From: an uncultured Coriobacteriaceae bacterium
GTDB lineage: Bacteria; Actinomycetota; Coriobacteriia; Coriobacteriales; Eggerthellaceae
DNA: 49,790 nt
Assembly: GCA_900550385.1 (NCBI GenBank)
Contig: URRZ01000003.1
Span: 1-49,790, forward strand
Direction: 5' to 3'
Under the pieces are notes generated by a model. That model ran no database searches. It saw only the letters and a list, made by a program, of their open reading frames with translations, and was not told the origin of the DNA. The number at the start of each line of letters is the position of its first letter. Within the stretch, counting starts at the first letter, position 1. Below, one piece after another: positions 16,825 to 25,085 of this stretch. A program made the position numbers and the translations under genes.

Positions 16825-17775
16825 CTATTCCCCAGCGAACAGCGGCGTCGACAGATAGCGCTCGCCGGTGTCGACCGCGAAGGTGACGATGGTCGCACCG
16901 CGCGCCTCGGGATGCTCCGCCACCAGCTTGCGCACGCCCGCGACGTTGGCGCCCGACGAGATGCCCACCAGCAGGCCCTCGCGCTGCGCCATCAAGCGCG
17001 CCTCGGCGTAGGCGTCCTGCGTGGGAACGGCAAGCGCCCCATCGAGCACGTCGAGGTCGAGCGCGGCGGGCACGAAGTTGGCGCCGATGCCCTGGATGCC
17101 GTGCGACGACGGCGTGATCGGCTCGCCCGCGAGCGTCTGTCCGATGATGGGGCTCTCAGCCGGCTCGACCGCATAGAAGCGTGTGGGCGCGCCGGCTTTG
17201 CGCAGGTGGTGCGCCGTGCCGGAGATGGTGCCGCCCGTCCCCGCCCCGGCGATCACGAAGTCGGGGAAACGCCCCAGCTGCTCGACGATCTCAGGTCCGG
17301 TGGTCAACTCGTGCGCCAGCGGATTGTCGGGATTGCCGAACTGATCGGGGATCCACGCATCGGACGCCTCCGCCGCGATGCGCTCCGCCTCGGCGACCGC
17401 GCCCGCCATGCCCTCGGCGGCCGGTGTCAGCACCAACCGCGCGCCGTAGGCGGCCAGCAGCATCCGGCGTTCGCGGCTCATCGACTCGGGCATCGTCAGA
17501 ACGACCTCGTACCCGCGAGCCGCCCCGATCATCGCCAGAGCGACGCCGGTGTTTCCGCTGGTGGGCTCGACAATCACGGTGCGACCGGGAATGATATCGC
17601 CACGCTCTTCGGCACGGTCGACCATGCTGCGCGCAGCACGATCCTTGATCGACCCTCCTGGATTGCCCGCCTCGTACTTGACGAACACCTCCGCCCCGAT
17701 CTCCTCGGACAGCGCCTCCAGCCGTACCAGGGGCGTGCCTCCCACGATACGGGAAACCTCATCGATGCCAGCCAC
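16825..17775 (-). CDS. cysK: Cysteine synthase (O-acetylserine sulfhydrylase)
   Basis: A 316-aa PLP enzyme that makes cysteine from O-acetylserine and sulfide. The PLP lysine is Lys44 in GGSIKDRAA. The substrate loop TSGNTG is at 72-77, the phosphate loop GTGGTISG is near 180, and SSGAN near 265 contacts the pyridine nitrogen. Length is normal for CysK/CysM. The TSGNTG form and length fit CysK rather than cystathionine beta-synthase. AAAGGTGG lies upstream of the ATG. It is probably co-transcribed with tilS. Confidence 0.93.
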   Translation of the reverse strand: MAGIDEVSRIVGGTPLVRLEALSEEIGAEVFVKYEAGNPGGSIKDRAARSMVDRAEERGDIIPGRTVIVEPTSGNTGVALAMIGAARGYEVVLTMPESMSRERRMLLAAYGARLVLTPAAEGMAGAVAEAERIAAEASDAWIPDQFGNPDNPLAHELTTGPEIVEQLGRFPDFVIAGAGTGGTISGTAHHLRKAGAPTRFYAVEPAESPIIGQTLAGEPITPSSHGIQGIGANFVPAALDLDVLDGALAVPTQDAYAEARLMAQREGLLVGISSGANVAGVRKLVAEHPEARGATIVTFAVDTGERYLSTPLFAGE

Positions 17776-17861
17776 TCAATCCACCTTTCTTCACGTTGCA
17801 ACCGCATTCTGCTCTCGCTGCCATAGAGCGCCTCCGTCACCCTTGCCCCAACCTCATCGGC

Positions 17862-18554
17862 CTATTCCGCACCGGGCAGGCTTTCCATCCTTGCAAGAGG
17901 CTTTAGATAGTTCTTCTTAAGATTGCGCACTCCGCCGAAAAACTCCTGCTCCGACTTGGAAAGCGAGTTTTCATCGACCTTCACCGAAAGCAATTCTAGA
18001 GTGCAAATCATGTCAGCTGCTTGAAACAAGCGATAGTCAGACGGACGGACGCGTCGCACCTCCGCCTCCAGCAAAGTATTCAGCACCGTGTTGATTATGG
18101 TGGCGATTTCCTTCTGACCGCCATCGTAATACACCACAACACGATCGAAAGACTGGAAATACGTGAAACTCTCCCTCACATAGGAGCCAATCTCGCGCGA
18201 CATACGCGAGATGAGAGCATCGTGATTGCCCCGAAACTCACGTTTGCGGAAGACGAAAGTCTTGAAACCTATCCGCACGCGGCGCATGAAGTTGAATTGC
18301 GCCCGAAATAGTTTTTTGCGCGCATTCAAATCAAGAGCGGCATAATCGCCTTCGCGTCGCACGAGCGGACCGGCATGCACGGCATGGTTACTGGGAAACC
18401 CATATTCGCAGACATGCCTTTCGAGATACTCTATCTCGTCGGCAATGGAATCCGCTTGATTATGGAACACGAGCGTGATCAGGTAGTACGGAGCATGAGG
18501 CTCATAGGGGCCGAAGTCCCCGCTCTCGTCTACGAAGATGCTCAGCTCGCGCAT
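17862..18554 (-). CDS. DUF3800 domain protein
   Basis: A 230-aa protein with the DUF3800 opening FVDESGDFG (residues 7-15) and a second acidic patch VVYYDGGQKE, followed by YRLFQAADMICTLEL. This family is predicted to have an RNase H-like fold with these acids as metal ligands; members often sit in defence or mobile islands. The gene is visibly less GC-rich than its neighbours, suggesting transfer. No partner gene is adjacent: cysK lies downstream and an rRNA methyltransferase upstream, behind a terminator. Function unknown. Confidence 0.85.
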   Translation of the reverse strand: MRELSIFVDESGDFGPYEPHAPYYLITLVFHNQADSIADEIEYLERHVCEYGFPSNHAVHAGPLVRREGDYAALDLNARKKLFRAQFNFMRRVRIGFKTFVFRKREFRGNHDALISRMSREIGSYVRESFTYFQSFDRVVVYYDGGQKEIATIINTVLNTLLEAEVRRVRPSDYRLFQAADMICTLELLSVKVDENSLSKSEQEFFGGVRNLKKNYLKPLARMESLPGAE

Positions 18555-18570
18555 GCATAGCCCCTAGATA

Positions 18571-18597
18571 CAAAAGTGGCGGGGTATTATCCCCGCC
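18571..18597 (-). terminator. Intrinsic terminator behind the rRNA methyltransferase
   Basis: The stem GGCGGGG/CCCCGCC (18578-18584, 18591-18597) has a TATTAT loop and is followed on the minus strand by ACTTTTG. It separates the methyltransferase transcript from the DUF3800 gene. Confidence 0.75.
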
Positions 18598-18659
18598 TTT
18601 GGGTGGACCAGGGCCTTTCGGCCAGCCCAGAATCTACATCTTTTATAGCACAGAGAATA

Positions 18660-19931
18660 TCACCTGTCCAGCAACGCAACCGTCTCCACGTGGTCCGTGT
18701 GCGGGAACATGTCCACCGGCTGCACGACGCGCAGCCGATAGCCGCGGTCGCGCAGCAGACGGCAATCTCGCACCTGCGTCTCCGGGTTGCACGAGATGTA
18801 CACCACGCGCGCCGGCGCAAACTCCGCCAGCGCGTCGACGAACTCCTCGCTCGACCCCGCGCGCGGCGGGTCCATCAGCACCACGTCGGCCCGTTCGCCG
18901 TCGGCAGCGAGCCGGCGCATGAACTCGCCCGCGTCCGCCGCGACGAACCGGGCGTTCTCAATCCCGTTGTGCCGCGCGTTCTGGCGCGCGTCACGGATGG
19001 CGCTTTCCACGCTGTCCACGCCGACGACCTCGCCCGCGCCGCGCGCCGCCGCCACCAGGCCGATCGTGCCCGTGCCGCAGTACGCGTCGATGGCGCGCTC
19101 GCCTCCCGAAAGCGCCGCCAAATCGACCGCCGTGTCGTACAGCACCTCGGTCTGCACGGCGTTCACCTGGTAGAACGACTGCGACGAGATGCGGAAGCTC
19201 AACCCGCACAGCTTGTCCAGGATGAATCCGGGGCCGTACAGGCGCTGCTCGCGCTCGCCCAAGATGACGTTGGTCTGACGCGTGTTCACATTCTGCACGA
19301 CCGTCGTGATGAAGGGGCAGCGTTTGACGAGCTCGCGGCAGAACGCGCGCGAGGCGGGGAACTCCGCGCCGTTGGTCACAAGCGTCACCAGCACCTCGCC
19401 GCTCGTGTGCCCCACGCGCACGACGGCATGGCGCAGGAAGCCCGCTCCGGTGTCCTCGTTGTAGGGCTGGATGCCGAACTTCGGCATGAGCTGGCGGATC
19501 GTCAGGATGGCGCGCTTGGCCTGCTCGTTTTCCACCAGGCACTCGTCGGTGGGCACGATGCGGTGGGTGCCCGCCGCGTACATGCCGCACAGGATCTCGT
19601 AGCGCGGCGCGCCCTTGCGCGACGCCGCCCCGTCGCGATCGCCGCGTGCCCGGCGGCCGTCCTTGCCGTAGCGGCAGCCTTTGCCGGAGCCGCCCTTGCC
19701 GCCCGCAGCGTCGCCAAGCCGCCTGCCCTGCGCGTAGGGCGAGATAACCTTGTTGCGATAGTGGTACGGATGCTCCATCCCCAGAATCGGACGCACCTCG
19801 GCCCCGTCGAATTCCGCGAACAGCTCGCGCATGCGCTCGTCCTTGCGCGCCAGCTGCCCCCCGTAGGGTTCGTCGACATGCTGGCAGGCGCCGCATTCTC
19901 GGGCGTGGGGGCAGCGCAAAGCGGAGGTCAT
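18660..19931 (-). CDS. RlmD/TrmA-family 23S rRNA (uracil-5-)-methyltransferase
   Basis: A 423-aa SAM-dependent RNA methyltransferase. N-terminal cysteines C7, C13 and C16 (CPHARECGACQH), with a further Cys in PTDECL, fit the 4Fe-4S cluster of RlmD/RumA. The C-terminal half has the SAM motif DAYCGTGTIGL, DPPRAG and the catalytic SCNPET. A low-complexity Gly/Lys/Arg-rich stretch of about 35 residues (around 75-115) is inserted, which is unusual. ATG at 19931 starts right before the Cys motif. A TATACT -10 lies at 19973-19968, with TTCGCG 17 bp upstream. Confidence 0.9.
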   Translation of the reverse strand: MTSALRCPHARECGACQHVDEPYGGQLARKDERMRELFAEFDGAEVRPILGMEHPYHYRNKVISPYAQGRRLGDAAGGKGGSGKGCRYGKDGRRARGDRDGAASRKGAPRYEILCGMYAAGTHRIVPTDECLVENEQAKRAILTIRQLMPKFGIQPYNEDTGAGFLRHAVVRVGHTSGEVLVTLVTNGAEFPASRAFCRELVKRCPFITTVVQNVNTRQTNVILGEREQRLYGPGFILDKLCGLSFRISSQSFYQVNAVQTEVLYDTAVDLAALSGGERAIDAYCGTGTIGLVAAARGAGEVVGVDSVESAIRDARQNARHNGIENARFVAADAGEFMRRLAADGERADVVLMDPPRAGSSEEFVDALAEFAPARVVYISCNPETQVRDCRLLRDRGYRLRVVQPVDMFPHTDHVETVALLDR

Positions 19932-19967
19932 TTCTTCGCCTATCTTCCGGGGGCAATCTCGCACACC

Positions 19968-19996
19968 AGTATAAACGTCCGGCGGCGAAGCGCGAA
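19968..19996 (-). promoter_or_regulatory. Putative promoter of the rRNA methyltransferase gene
   Basis: On the minus strand TTCGCG at 19996-19991 and TATACT at 19973-19968 are 17 bp apart, giving a leader of about 30 nt before ATG 19931. Confidence 0.5.
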
Positions 19997-20081
19997 AGGC
20001 GCCGGCAACGAAACGGCAACGGAAGCCATCGACGCCCGCGCCCATGCTAGAGTAAGGGGAGTCGAAATTGAAAGGATCCCC

Positions 20082-20456
20082 GTGGACTTCATCATTCGCT
20101 GGCTCATCACGGCAATCGCGGTCGGCGCGGCGGTGTGGCTCGTGCCGGGCATCGACGTGTTCGGCGCCGAAGCATGGGTCGCGGTCGCGCTGGTCGGCCT
20201 GATCCTGTCGCTCATCAACATCAGCATCAAGCCCATCGCGCAGGCGCTCAGCCTTCCCATCACGTGCCTGACGCTGGGCATCTTCTACCTAGTGGTGAAC
20301 ACCGCCATGCTCTATCTTGCCGCATGGATTGCCGAGGGCATCTTCGACGTCTACCTGCACATCGCCAACTTCGGCAGCGCGTTCGTCGCCGCCATCGTCG
20401 TGAGCATCGTCTCGGCGATCGTCAACTCGCTCATCGGCAACGAGAACACGCGATAG
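20082..20456 (+). CDS. Phage-holin-4-like membrane protein (YvlD type)
   Basis: A 124-aa protein made of four hydrophobic helices (about residues 4-22, 28-50, 55-82 and 92-118). The pattern LILSLINISIKPIAQALSLPITCLTLGIFYLVVNTAMLY, given here in part, is typical of the holin-4 / YvlD superfamily. These are small inner-membrane proteins of unclear role in bacteria, not necessarily phage holins. GTG at 20082 is preceded by AAAGGAT; a longer frame upstream is the antisense shadow of the methyltransferase. It is divergent from that gene. Confidence 0.83.
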   Translation: MDFIIRWLITAIAVGAAVWLVPGIDVFGAEAWVAVALVGLILSLINISIKPIAQALSLPITCLTLGIFYLVVNTAMLYLAAWIAEGIFDVYLHIANFGSAFVAAIVVSIVSAIVNSLIGNENTR

Positions 20457-20497
20457 GCATCGGCACGCGAGCCGCCGCCCCGCCTCCTCTGTCGCGC

Positions 20498-20547
20498 AAA
20501 AATGGCCGCGCCCGCCACCTCCTCGAGGAAGCGGCAGGCACGGCCAT
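20498..20547 (-). terminator. Intrinsic terminator of the alcohol dehydrogenase gene
   Basis: On the minus strand 20547-20502 folds into a 15-bp stem, fully paired when two G-U pairs are allowed, followed by TTTTT from 20502 to 20498. The wobble pairs work only in the minus-strand RNA, which indicates direction. Confidence 0.85.
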
Positions 20548-20591
20548 GTCGAACAAAACGGGCGCGATCGCCCCGTCGAAGCGCGGCGCCC

Positions 20592-21764
20592 CTACAGCGC
20601 CAGGCGGTAGATCTCCCGGGCGTCGTCCATCGTCAGCTTCTTGAAGCTGCCGAACACCTCGCCCTTGTTGGCGCGCAGCGTGGGGATCATCTTCTCGATG
20701 TCGTCCTCGTGCACGTCCAGCTCGGCGAGCGTGGTCGGCATGCCCAGCGACGCGAAGAAGGCGCGCGTCTCGTCGATCGCCGAAAGCGCATCGGCTTCCA
20801 GATCGCCCGTGGTCGCAAGCCCGAACACCTCGCGGCCGTACTGCGCGAAGCGGGCAGGGTTCGCGTCGTAGACGTATTCCATCCACGCGGGGAACATCAC
20901 GGCCAGCCCGGCACCGTGCGTGATGGCGGGGTTCAGCGCGGACAGCTCGTGCTCCAGCCCGTGGGTCGCCCAGTCCTCGTGGCGGCCGACGCCCGCAAGC
21001 CCCTGATGGCACAGCATGCCCGCCCACATGATGTTGGCGCGCGCGTCGTAATCTTCCGGATCCACCAGCACGCGCGGAGCCTCGGCGCGCACGGTGCGCA
21101 TGAGCGACAGGTTCAGATTGTCGGTGACGGGCACGGCGCCCACGTCGTCGAAGAAGCGCTCCAGCAGGTGCGCGAACATGTCGGTGATGCCCGCGGCCGT
21201 CTGGTACTCGGGCAGCGTGAACGTGAGCTCAGGGTTCATGAACGCCAGCTGCGGGCGCTGGAAGTCGTTGCCGTAGCCCGATTTGCGCTGCAGCTCGTCG
21301 TTGCTGATGACGGTGTTCTTGGAGGCCTCGCTGCCGGCGGCGGGGATGGTCAGCACCACGGCGATGGGCAGCACATGGGGGTTCGGCCGCTTGGTCTCGA
21401 ACAGCTCCCACACATCCTCCTCGATGCAGGCGCCGTTGGCGATGGCCTTGGCCGAGTCGATGACGCTGCCGCCGCCCACGGCAAGGATCCAATCGACGCC
21501 CTCGCGCTTGCACAGCGCCACGCCCTCGCGCACGAGCGTGATCTCCGGGTTCGGCCGCACGCCGCCCAGCTCCACGCATTCGATGCCCGCCGCGTCCAGC
21601 GACGCCTTCACGCGGTCGATGAGGCCGCTCTTGACGGCGCTCGACCCGCCGAAATGCAGCAGCACCCGCTTCGCCCCGCGCTCGGCGAGCTTGGCGCCCA
21701 CCTGCTCCTCGGCGCCACGCCCGAACACGAAACGGGTGGGCGATACGAATTCGAAGTTCTCCAT
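20592..21764 (-). CDS. Iron-containing alcohol dehydrogenase (butanol dehydrogenase/YqhD type)
   Basis: A 390-aa NAD(P)H-dependent group III alcohol/aldehyde oxidoreductase. GGGSVIDSAKAIA (97-109) is the nucleotide motif. Likely metal ligands are Asp195 and His199 (ITDMFAH), His268 (THGLEHELS) and His283 (ITHGAG). Length and motif order match the YqhD/BdhA subgroup, which reduces aldehydes. ATG at 21764 is preceded by GGAAGG. The gene stands alone, with a terminator behind it. Confidence 0.93.
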   Translation of the reverse strand: MENFEFVSPTRFVFGRGAEEQVGAKLAERGAKRVLLHFGGSSAVKSGLIDRVKASLDAAGIECVELGGVRPNPEITLVREGVALCKREGVDWILAVGGGSVIDSAKAIANGACIEEDVWELFETKRPNPHVLPIAVVLTIPAAGSEASKNTVISNDELQRKSGYGNDFQRPQLAFMNPELTFTLPEYQTAAGITDMFAHLLERFFDDVGAVPVTDNLNLSLMRTVRAEAPRVLVDPEDYDARANIMWAGMLCHQGLAGVGRHEDWATHGLEHELSALNPAITHGAGLAVMFPAWMEYVYDANPARFAQYGREVFGLATTGDLEADALSAIDETRAFFASLGMPTTLAELDVHEDDIEKMIPTLRANKGEVFGSFKKLTMDDAREIYRLAL

Positions 21765-21794
21765 TCCCCGTCCTTCCGCCGTCGGTTTTCCCAT

Positions 21795-22157
21795 ACCCGT
21801 CCAGTATACGGAATGGGGGAAGGGCGGGCTGCTCTTTCTCGCCGCAAGGCGGCCCGCCCCGCCGAGGGGACCCTGCCGGCGCTTTCATACGGAACGCAGG
21901 GGCGCCGGAGGCCGTCGGATCCCTCCCGCATTCTGACGAAGCCCTTACATATCGGTAAAGTTCGGGTTCGGATGCGGGCTTGCTCCAGCGCACTATAGTA
22001 GAATTAAGCATACAAGCTCGACGGCAGCTTCGCCTAAGGAAGGTTCGGAAGGCTTCGCCCAAGCAAACACAGGGACTCGGCTTGTTTGCGCAAAGCCGGG
22101 CGGGGATCCCGCCCGCCGCCGGGGAGATCGGCGGTTTCCCGAGAGAAAGGTGTTCTC
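21795..22157. promoter_or_regulatory. Divergent intergenic region, alcohol dehydrogenase / Pro-Gln membrane protein
   Basis: About 360 bp with no gene. For the minus-strand dehydrogenase a TATACT -10 lies at 21808-21803. For the plus-strand membrane protein a TATAGT -10 lies at 21994-21999 with no clear -35. Some 35 bp upstream of that, 21945-21958 reads TTACATATCGGTAA, a near-match to the palindrome before the response-regulator operon. A leader of about 150 nt then precedes the ATG. Confidence 0.45.
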
Positions 22158-22994
22158 ATGCAGACCTCGCGCTCCAAAACCATTCGCGGCCTGAGCATCG
22201 CGGTGGTGATACTGTCCGCCATCAGCATCGTGGGATCGCTGTTCTGCCTCGTTTTCCTGGGGGTCGGCGGCGTCGCCCTCTCCGACCCCGAGCTGCAGGG
22301 AATGGTCGATTCCGCTATCTACGTCGATCCCGAGTCTGCCGCCGAGATGGAGCGGCTCAACCTCGACTCCAGCGACGTCATGGGCATGATGGGCGTCCTC
22401 CTCGGGCTCGGCAGCGCCTACATCATCTGGGCGATCATCTGCTCCATCGTCTCGCTGATCGCCGGCATCATGGGCATCCGCAACTGCGACAAGGTCGAAA
22501 AGCTGGGCGGCACCTTCGGTTGGGCGATCGCCGGCGCGGTCGTGTCGTTCCTCTACGGCAACATCATCACGTGCGTCCTGCTGGTCATCTCCGCCGTGTG
22601 CATCAGCCGCGACCGCAAGGCGGCGACCGCCATCCCCTACGGCCAGCCCGCCGCCTACACCCAGATGAACCAGCCCTACTACGGCGCCCCGCAGCAACCC
22701 TACGCCGGCCAGCCGCAGCAGCCCTACGCCGCGCAGCCCGGCCAGCCCTACGGCGCCCAGCCTGCACAGGCCCCGTACTACGGCCAGCAGCCGATGCAGG
22801 CCCAGGCGCAGCCCCAGCAGTTCCAGCCCCAACAGCCCGCCGCGGCCCAGCAGCCGGCGCAGGCCCAGACGGCCGAGCCCCAGCCGCAACCCATCGAGCC
22901 CCAGCCGCAACCCGTCGAGCCGCAGGCTGCCGAACCGCAGGCCGAGCAGCCCGAGCAGCCGCAGGCTGCCGACGAGCAGGGCAAGCAGCAGTAG
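22158..22994 (+). CDS. Membrane protein with Pro/Gln-rich cytoplasmic tail
   Basis: A 278-aa protein with three to four hydrophobic helices in the first 150 residues (about 12-40, 75-105 and 118-148). A roughly 120-residue tail is composed almost entirely of Pro, Gln, Ala, Tyr and Glu, with repeats such as QQPYA, QPGQPYGAQ and EPQPQP. The N-terminal part resembles DUF4190/CD20-like small membrane proteins of Actinobacteria. The tail is compositionally like those of cell-envelope or septal scaffold proteins. GAGAAAGG precedes the ATG. It is monocistronic, closed by a strong terminator. Function unknown. Confidence 0.82.
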   Translation: MQTSRSKTIRGLSIAVVILSAISIVGSLFCLVFLGVGGVALSDPELQGMVDSAIYVDPESAAEMERLNLDSSDVMGMMGVLLGLGSAYIIWAIICSIVSLIAGIMGIRNCDKVEKLGGTFGWAIAGAVVSFLYGNIITCVLLVISAVCISRDRKAATAIPYGQPAAYTQMNQPYYGAPQQPYAGQPQQPYAAQPGQPYGAQPAQAPYYGQQPMQAQAQPQQFQPQQPAAAQQPAQAQTAEPQPQPIEPQPQPVEPQAAEPQAEQPEQPQAADEQGKQQ

Positions 22995-23018
22995 CCCCGA
23001 AGCTCCCCTGACGCAGAA

Positions 23019-23060
23019 AAAGGGCCGCGGCTCATGCGAGCGAGCCGCGGCCCTTTCCTT
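23019..23060. terminator. Bidirectional intrinsic terminator
   Basis: A perfect 15-bp stem (AAAGGGCCGCGGCTC at 23019-23033, complement at 23042-23056) has an 8-nt loop and A/T flanks on both sides. It lies between two convergent genes and can stop both. Confidence 0.9.
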
Positions 23061-23092
23061 TGCCGGGAAATCCGTCTGCGCGACCGTCCGGC

Positions 23093-23608
23093 CTACGCAG
23101 TCGCCAGCGGCGAGGGCGTGGCGTAGGTGCGCGCTGCGCACTCCTGGTCCAGATCGTAGAGCGCCTTGGCGTCGGAGCCGAACAGCTTCATGCGTGTGAC
23201 CATGGTGTCGGCGGTGTCTTCCTCCTCCATCTGCTCTTCGATGAACCAGTCCAGGAACTTGCACGTGCGGTAGTCCTTGGCCTCCTGCGCCGCCGCGTAG
23301 ATGTCGTTGATGAGGCTAGTCACGTATTTCTCGTGCTCCAGCGCAGCCTCGAGCGGCTCCAGATGGGTGGAGAACACCTTGTCGGGGGCGTCGATGGCCG
23401 AAAGCTTCACCTTGCAGCCGTTGTCGTGCAGGTAGTTGCGGAAGATCAGCGCATGGTCGCGCTCCTCCTGCGCCTGGATCTCGTACCAGTTGGCGAAACC
23501 CTCCAAGCCCTCCTCCTCGTAGTAGTCCGCGAAGGACAGGTAGAGGTAGGCGGAGTAGAGCTCCTTGTTGATCTGGTCGTTCAGCAGTTCGTAGACTTTC
23601 GCGTCCAT
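23093..23608 (-). CDS. Ferritin (bacterial non-haem)
   Basis: A 171-aa four-helix-bundle iron-storage protein. Ferroxidase-site residues are present: Glu16 (NKELYSAYLYLS), Glu49 and His52 (EERDHA), and later Glu/Gln in FIEEQMEEED. Size and absence of a haem-ligand Met pattern fit FtnA rather than bacterioferritin. GGAGACG serves as ribosome site. It oxidises and stores Fe(II) in the cytoplasm, relevant to oxidative protection in an anaerobe. It is monocistronic. Confidence 0.95.
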   Translation of the reverse strand: MDAKVYELLNDQINKELYSAYLYLSFADYYEEEGLEGFANWYEIQAQEERDHALIFRNYLHDNGCKVKLSAIDAPDKVFSTHLEPLEAALEHEKYVTSLINDIYAAAQEAKDYRTCKFLDWFIEEQMEEEDTADTMVTRMKLFGSDAKALYDLDQECAARTYATPSPLATA

Positions 23609-23677
23609 GGGCGTCTCCTTCTCGACGAAGCCAAGCGGTCGCGCCCATCATAGCGCATCGCGGGCCCGTCGGACGGG

Positions 23678-25024
23678 TCAGCCTTCCTGGAGCAGCTCCC
23701 TTGCCATGTCATCTTGGCGGGACACACCGTTTTTCATGAGCAGCGTCACGCGCGTGCCCTGGCCCAGCTGGCTTTCCACGTCCATGCGCGAGCCCTCGCC
23801 GAAGTATCCCAGCACGCGATCGTGGACGTTCTTCACCGCGATGCCCAAGCCCTGCCCGGATGCGGGATGCAGGATGTTCTGCCGCGCCTCCTCGGTCATG
23901 CCCACGCCGTCATCGGCGACGCCGATGACGATATCGTCGCCGTCGATGCGCCCGATGACCGTGATGACCAGCTTGCCCTCGGCGGGCATGGCGTGCCGCA
24001 CCGCGTTCTCGACCAGGGGCTGGATGAGGAACGGGGGCACCAGCATGCCGTTCACGCGCTCGTCGATGTTCTCGTGCAGCTCCACGCGGTCGGAGCCGAA
24101 GCGCGCGACCTCGAACGTGAAGTAGCGGCGGGTCTGCTCCATCTCGCGCTCGAACAGGATCAGGTCCGCGGAGTCCTCCAGCGTGCGACGGTAGAACACC
24201 GCGAACTCGCGCAGCAGCACGCGCGCGCGGGCGGGATCGGTGCGCACCAAAGAGGCGATGGTGTTAATGGTGTTGAACAGGAAATGCGGGTTGATCTGGC
24301 TTTGCAGCGCCTTCAGCTCCATGCTGGCGGCAAGCTTCTTCTGCTCCTCCAGCGCGGACGCCGCCATCTGGGTGGACAGCAGCCGCCCGAAGCCCTCGGC
24401 TATCGACTTCTGCGTCTCGCTGATGTCGCGCGCATGCCGGTAGTAGAACTTCAGCGTGCCGGTGATGCTGCCGCTCACCACCAGCGGCACGATGATGGCG
24501 CCCTGGATGGTGGATCCCGGCTGGAACCCGATGTCCTCGGACGTGCGCAGGATGCGCATCTTGCCGTCGGCGATGGTCGCGTGGGTGGCGTGCGTGCGGA
24601 TGATGCTGCCGGAAGGGTTCTCCGCCTCGAGGAAGCCCGCGTACCCCAGGATCGACTCACGGTCGGTGATCGCCACGGCGATGCCCGCCGTCGAGGGGAG
24701 CAGCAGGCCGCAGATGCTCTGCGCGGCCTCGCTGGTCATGCCGTCCTTCATGCAGTCGAGCGTCTGGCTTGCCAAGCGCAGCATGTTGTCGGACTGGCGC
24801 GCGCGCACCGAATCGGGGTCCATCAGCAGGCGGATCACCGCGACCAGCGAGGCGGTGAACACCAGGCCGGCCACCACCATGACGCCGATGTTGCTGCTGG
24901 GCGCCGCAAGCGTCCAGACCAGGACCATGCCGGACAGCACCACCAGCGTGAACATGAGCATTTCCAAGTTGAAGAAGCGGGGCATCTCCGAACGCTCTTC
25001 GGTCGTCCTCGTCTCGGCTTTCAT
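23678..25024 (-). CDS. LytS/YehU-type sensor histidine kinase
   Basis: A 448-aa histidine kinase of the His_kinase/HATPase_c (LytS) class. Two membrane helices lie at about residues 20-40 and 45-67. A GAF-like domain at about 85-220 is followed by the phosphorylation motif ALQSQINPHFLFNTINT with His247, and an ATPase domain with PLVENAVRHA, DDGVGM and GLGIAVKNV. ATG at 25024 is preceded by GGAGGGGGAG. No LytTR response regulator is adjacent; the gene upstream is a TauE permease. The partner must be elsewhere, or lies outside the usual arrangement. The GAF region could bind a small ligand or nucleotide. Confidence 0.92.
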   Translation of the reverse strand: MKAETRTTEERSEMPRFFNLEMLMFTLVVLSGMVLVWTLAAPSSNIGVMVVAGLVFTASLVAVIRLLMDPDSVRARQSDNMLRLASQTLDCMKDGMTSEAAQSICGLLLPSTAGIAVAITDRESILGYAGFLEAENPSGSIIRTHATHATIADGKMRILRTSEDIGFQPGSTIQGAIIVPLVVSGSITGTLKFYYRHARDISETQKSIAEGFGRLLSTQMAASALEEQKKLAASMELKALQSQINPHFLFNTINTIASLVRTDPARARVLLREFAVFYRRTLEDSADLILFEREMEQTRRYFTFEVARFGSDRVELHENIDERVNGMLVPPFLIQPLVENAVRHAMPAEGKLVITVIGRIDGDDIVIGVADDGVGMTEEARQNILHPASGQGLGIAVKNVHDRVLGYFGEGSRMDVESQLGQGTRVTLLMKNGVSRQDDMARELLQEG

Positions 25025-25052
25025 GCGCTCCCCCTCCGTCTCTCCCGCGAAC

Positions 25053-25079
25053 GTGGAAAAGGGACGGTCCCTTTCCCAC
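25053..25079. repeat. Palindromic GGGAC repeat
   Basis: Arms GTGGAAAAGGGAC (25053-25065) and GTCCCTTTCCCAC (25067-25079) match at 12 of 13 positions around one base. It is placed between the TauE and kinase genes without a T-run. It is related to the repeat at 9021-9050. Confidence 0.6.
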
Positions 25080-25085
25080 ATCCCG

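Noticed and set aside
18576..20081. Long plus-strand frame leading into the holin-like gene
   Set aside because: Only the last 124 codons look like protein; the upstream part is antisense to the methyltransferase. The GTG at 20082 has a ribosome site.
20082..20456. Holin-like gene as a sign of prophage
   Set aside because: No other phage gene nearby; the YvlD-type family is widespread in chromosomes.
22680..22980. Repetitive CCAG/CAGC-rich tract considered as CRISPR or satellite
   Set aside because: It is in frame and encodes a Pro/Gln tail; units are irregular and there are no spacers.
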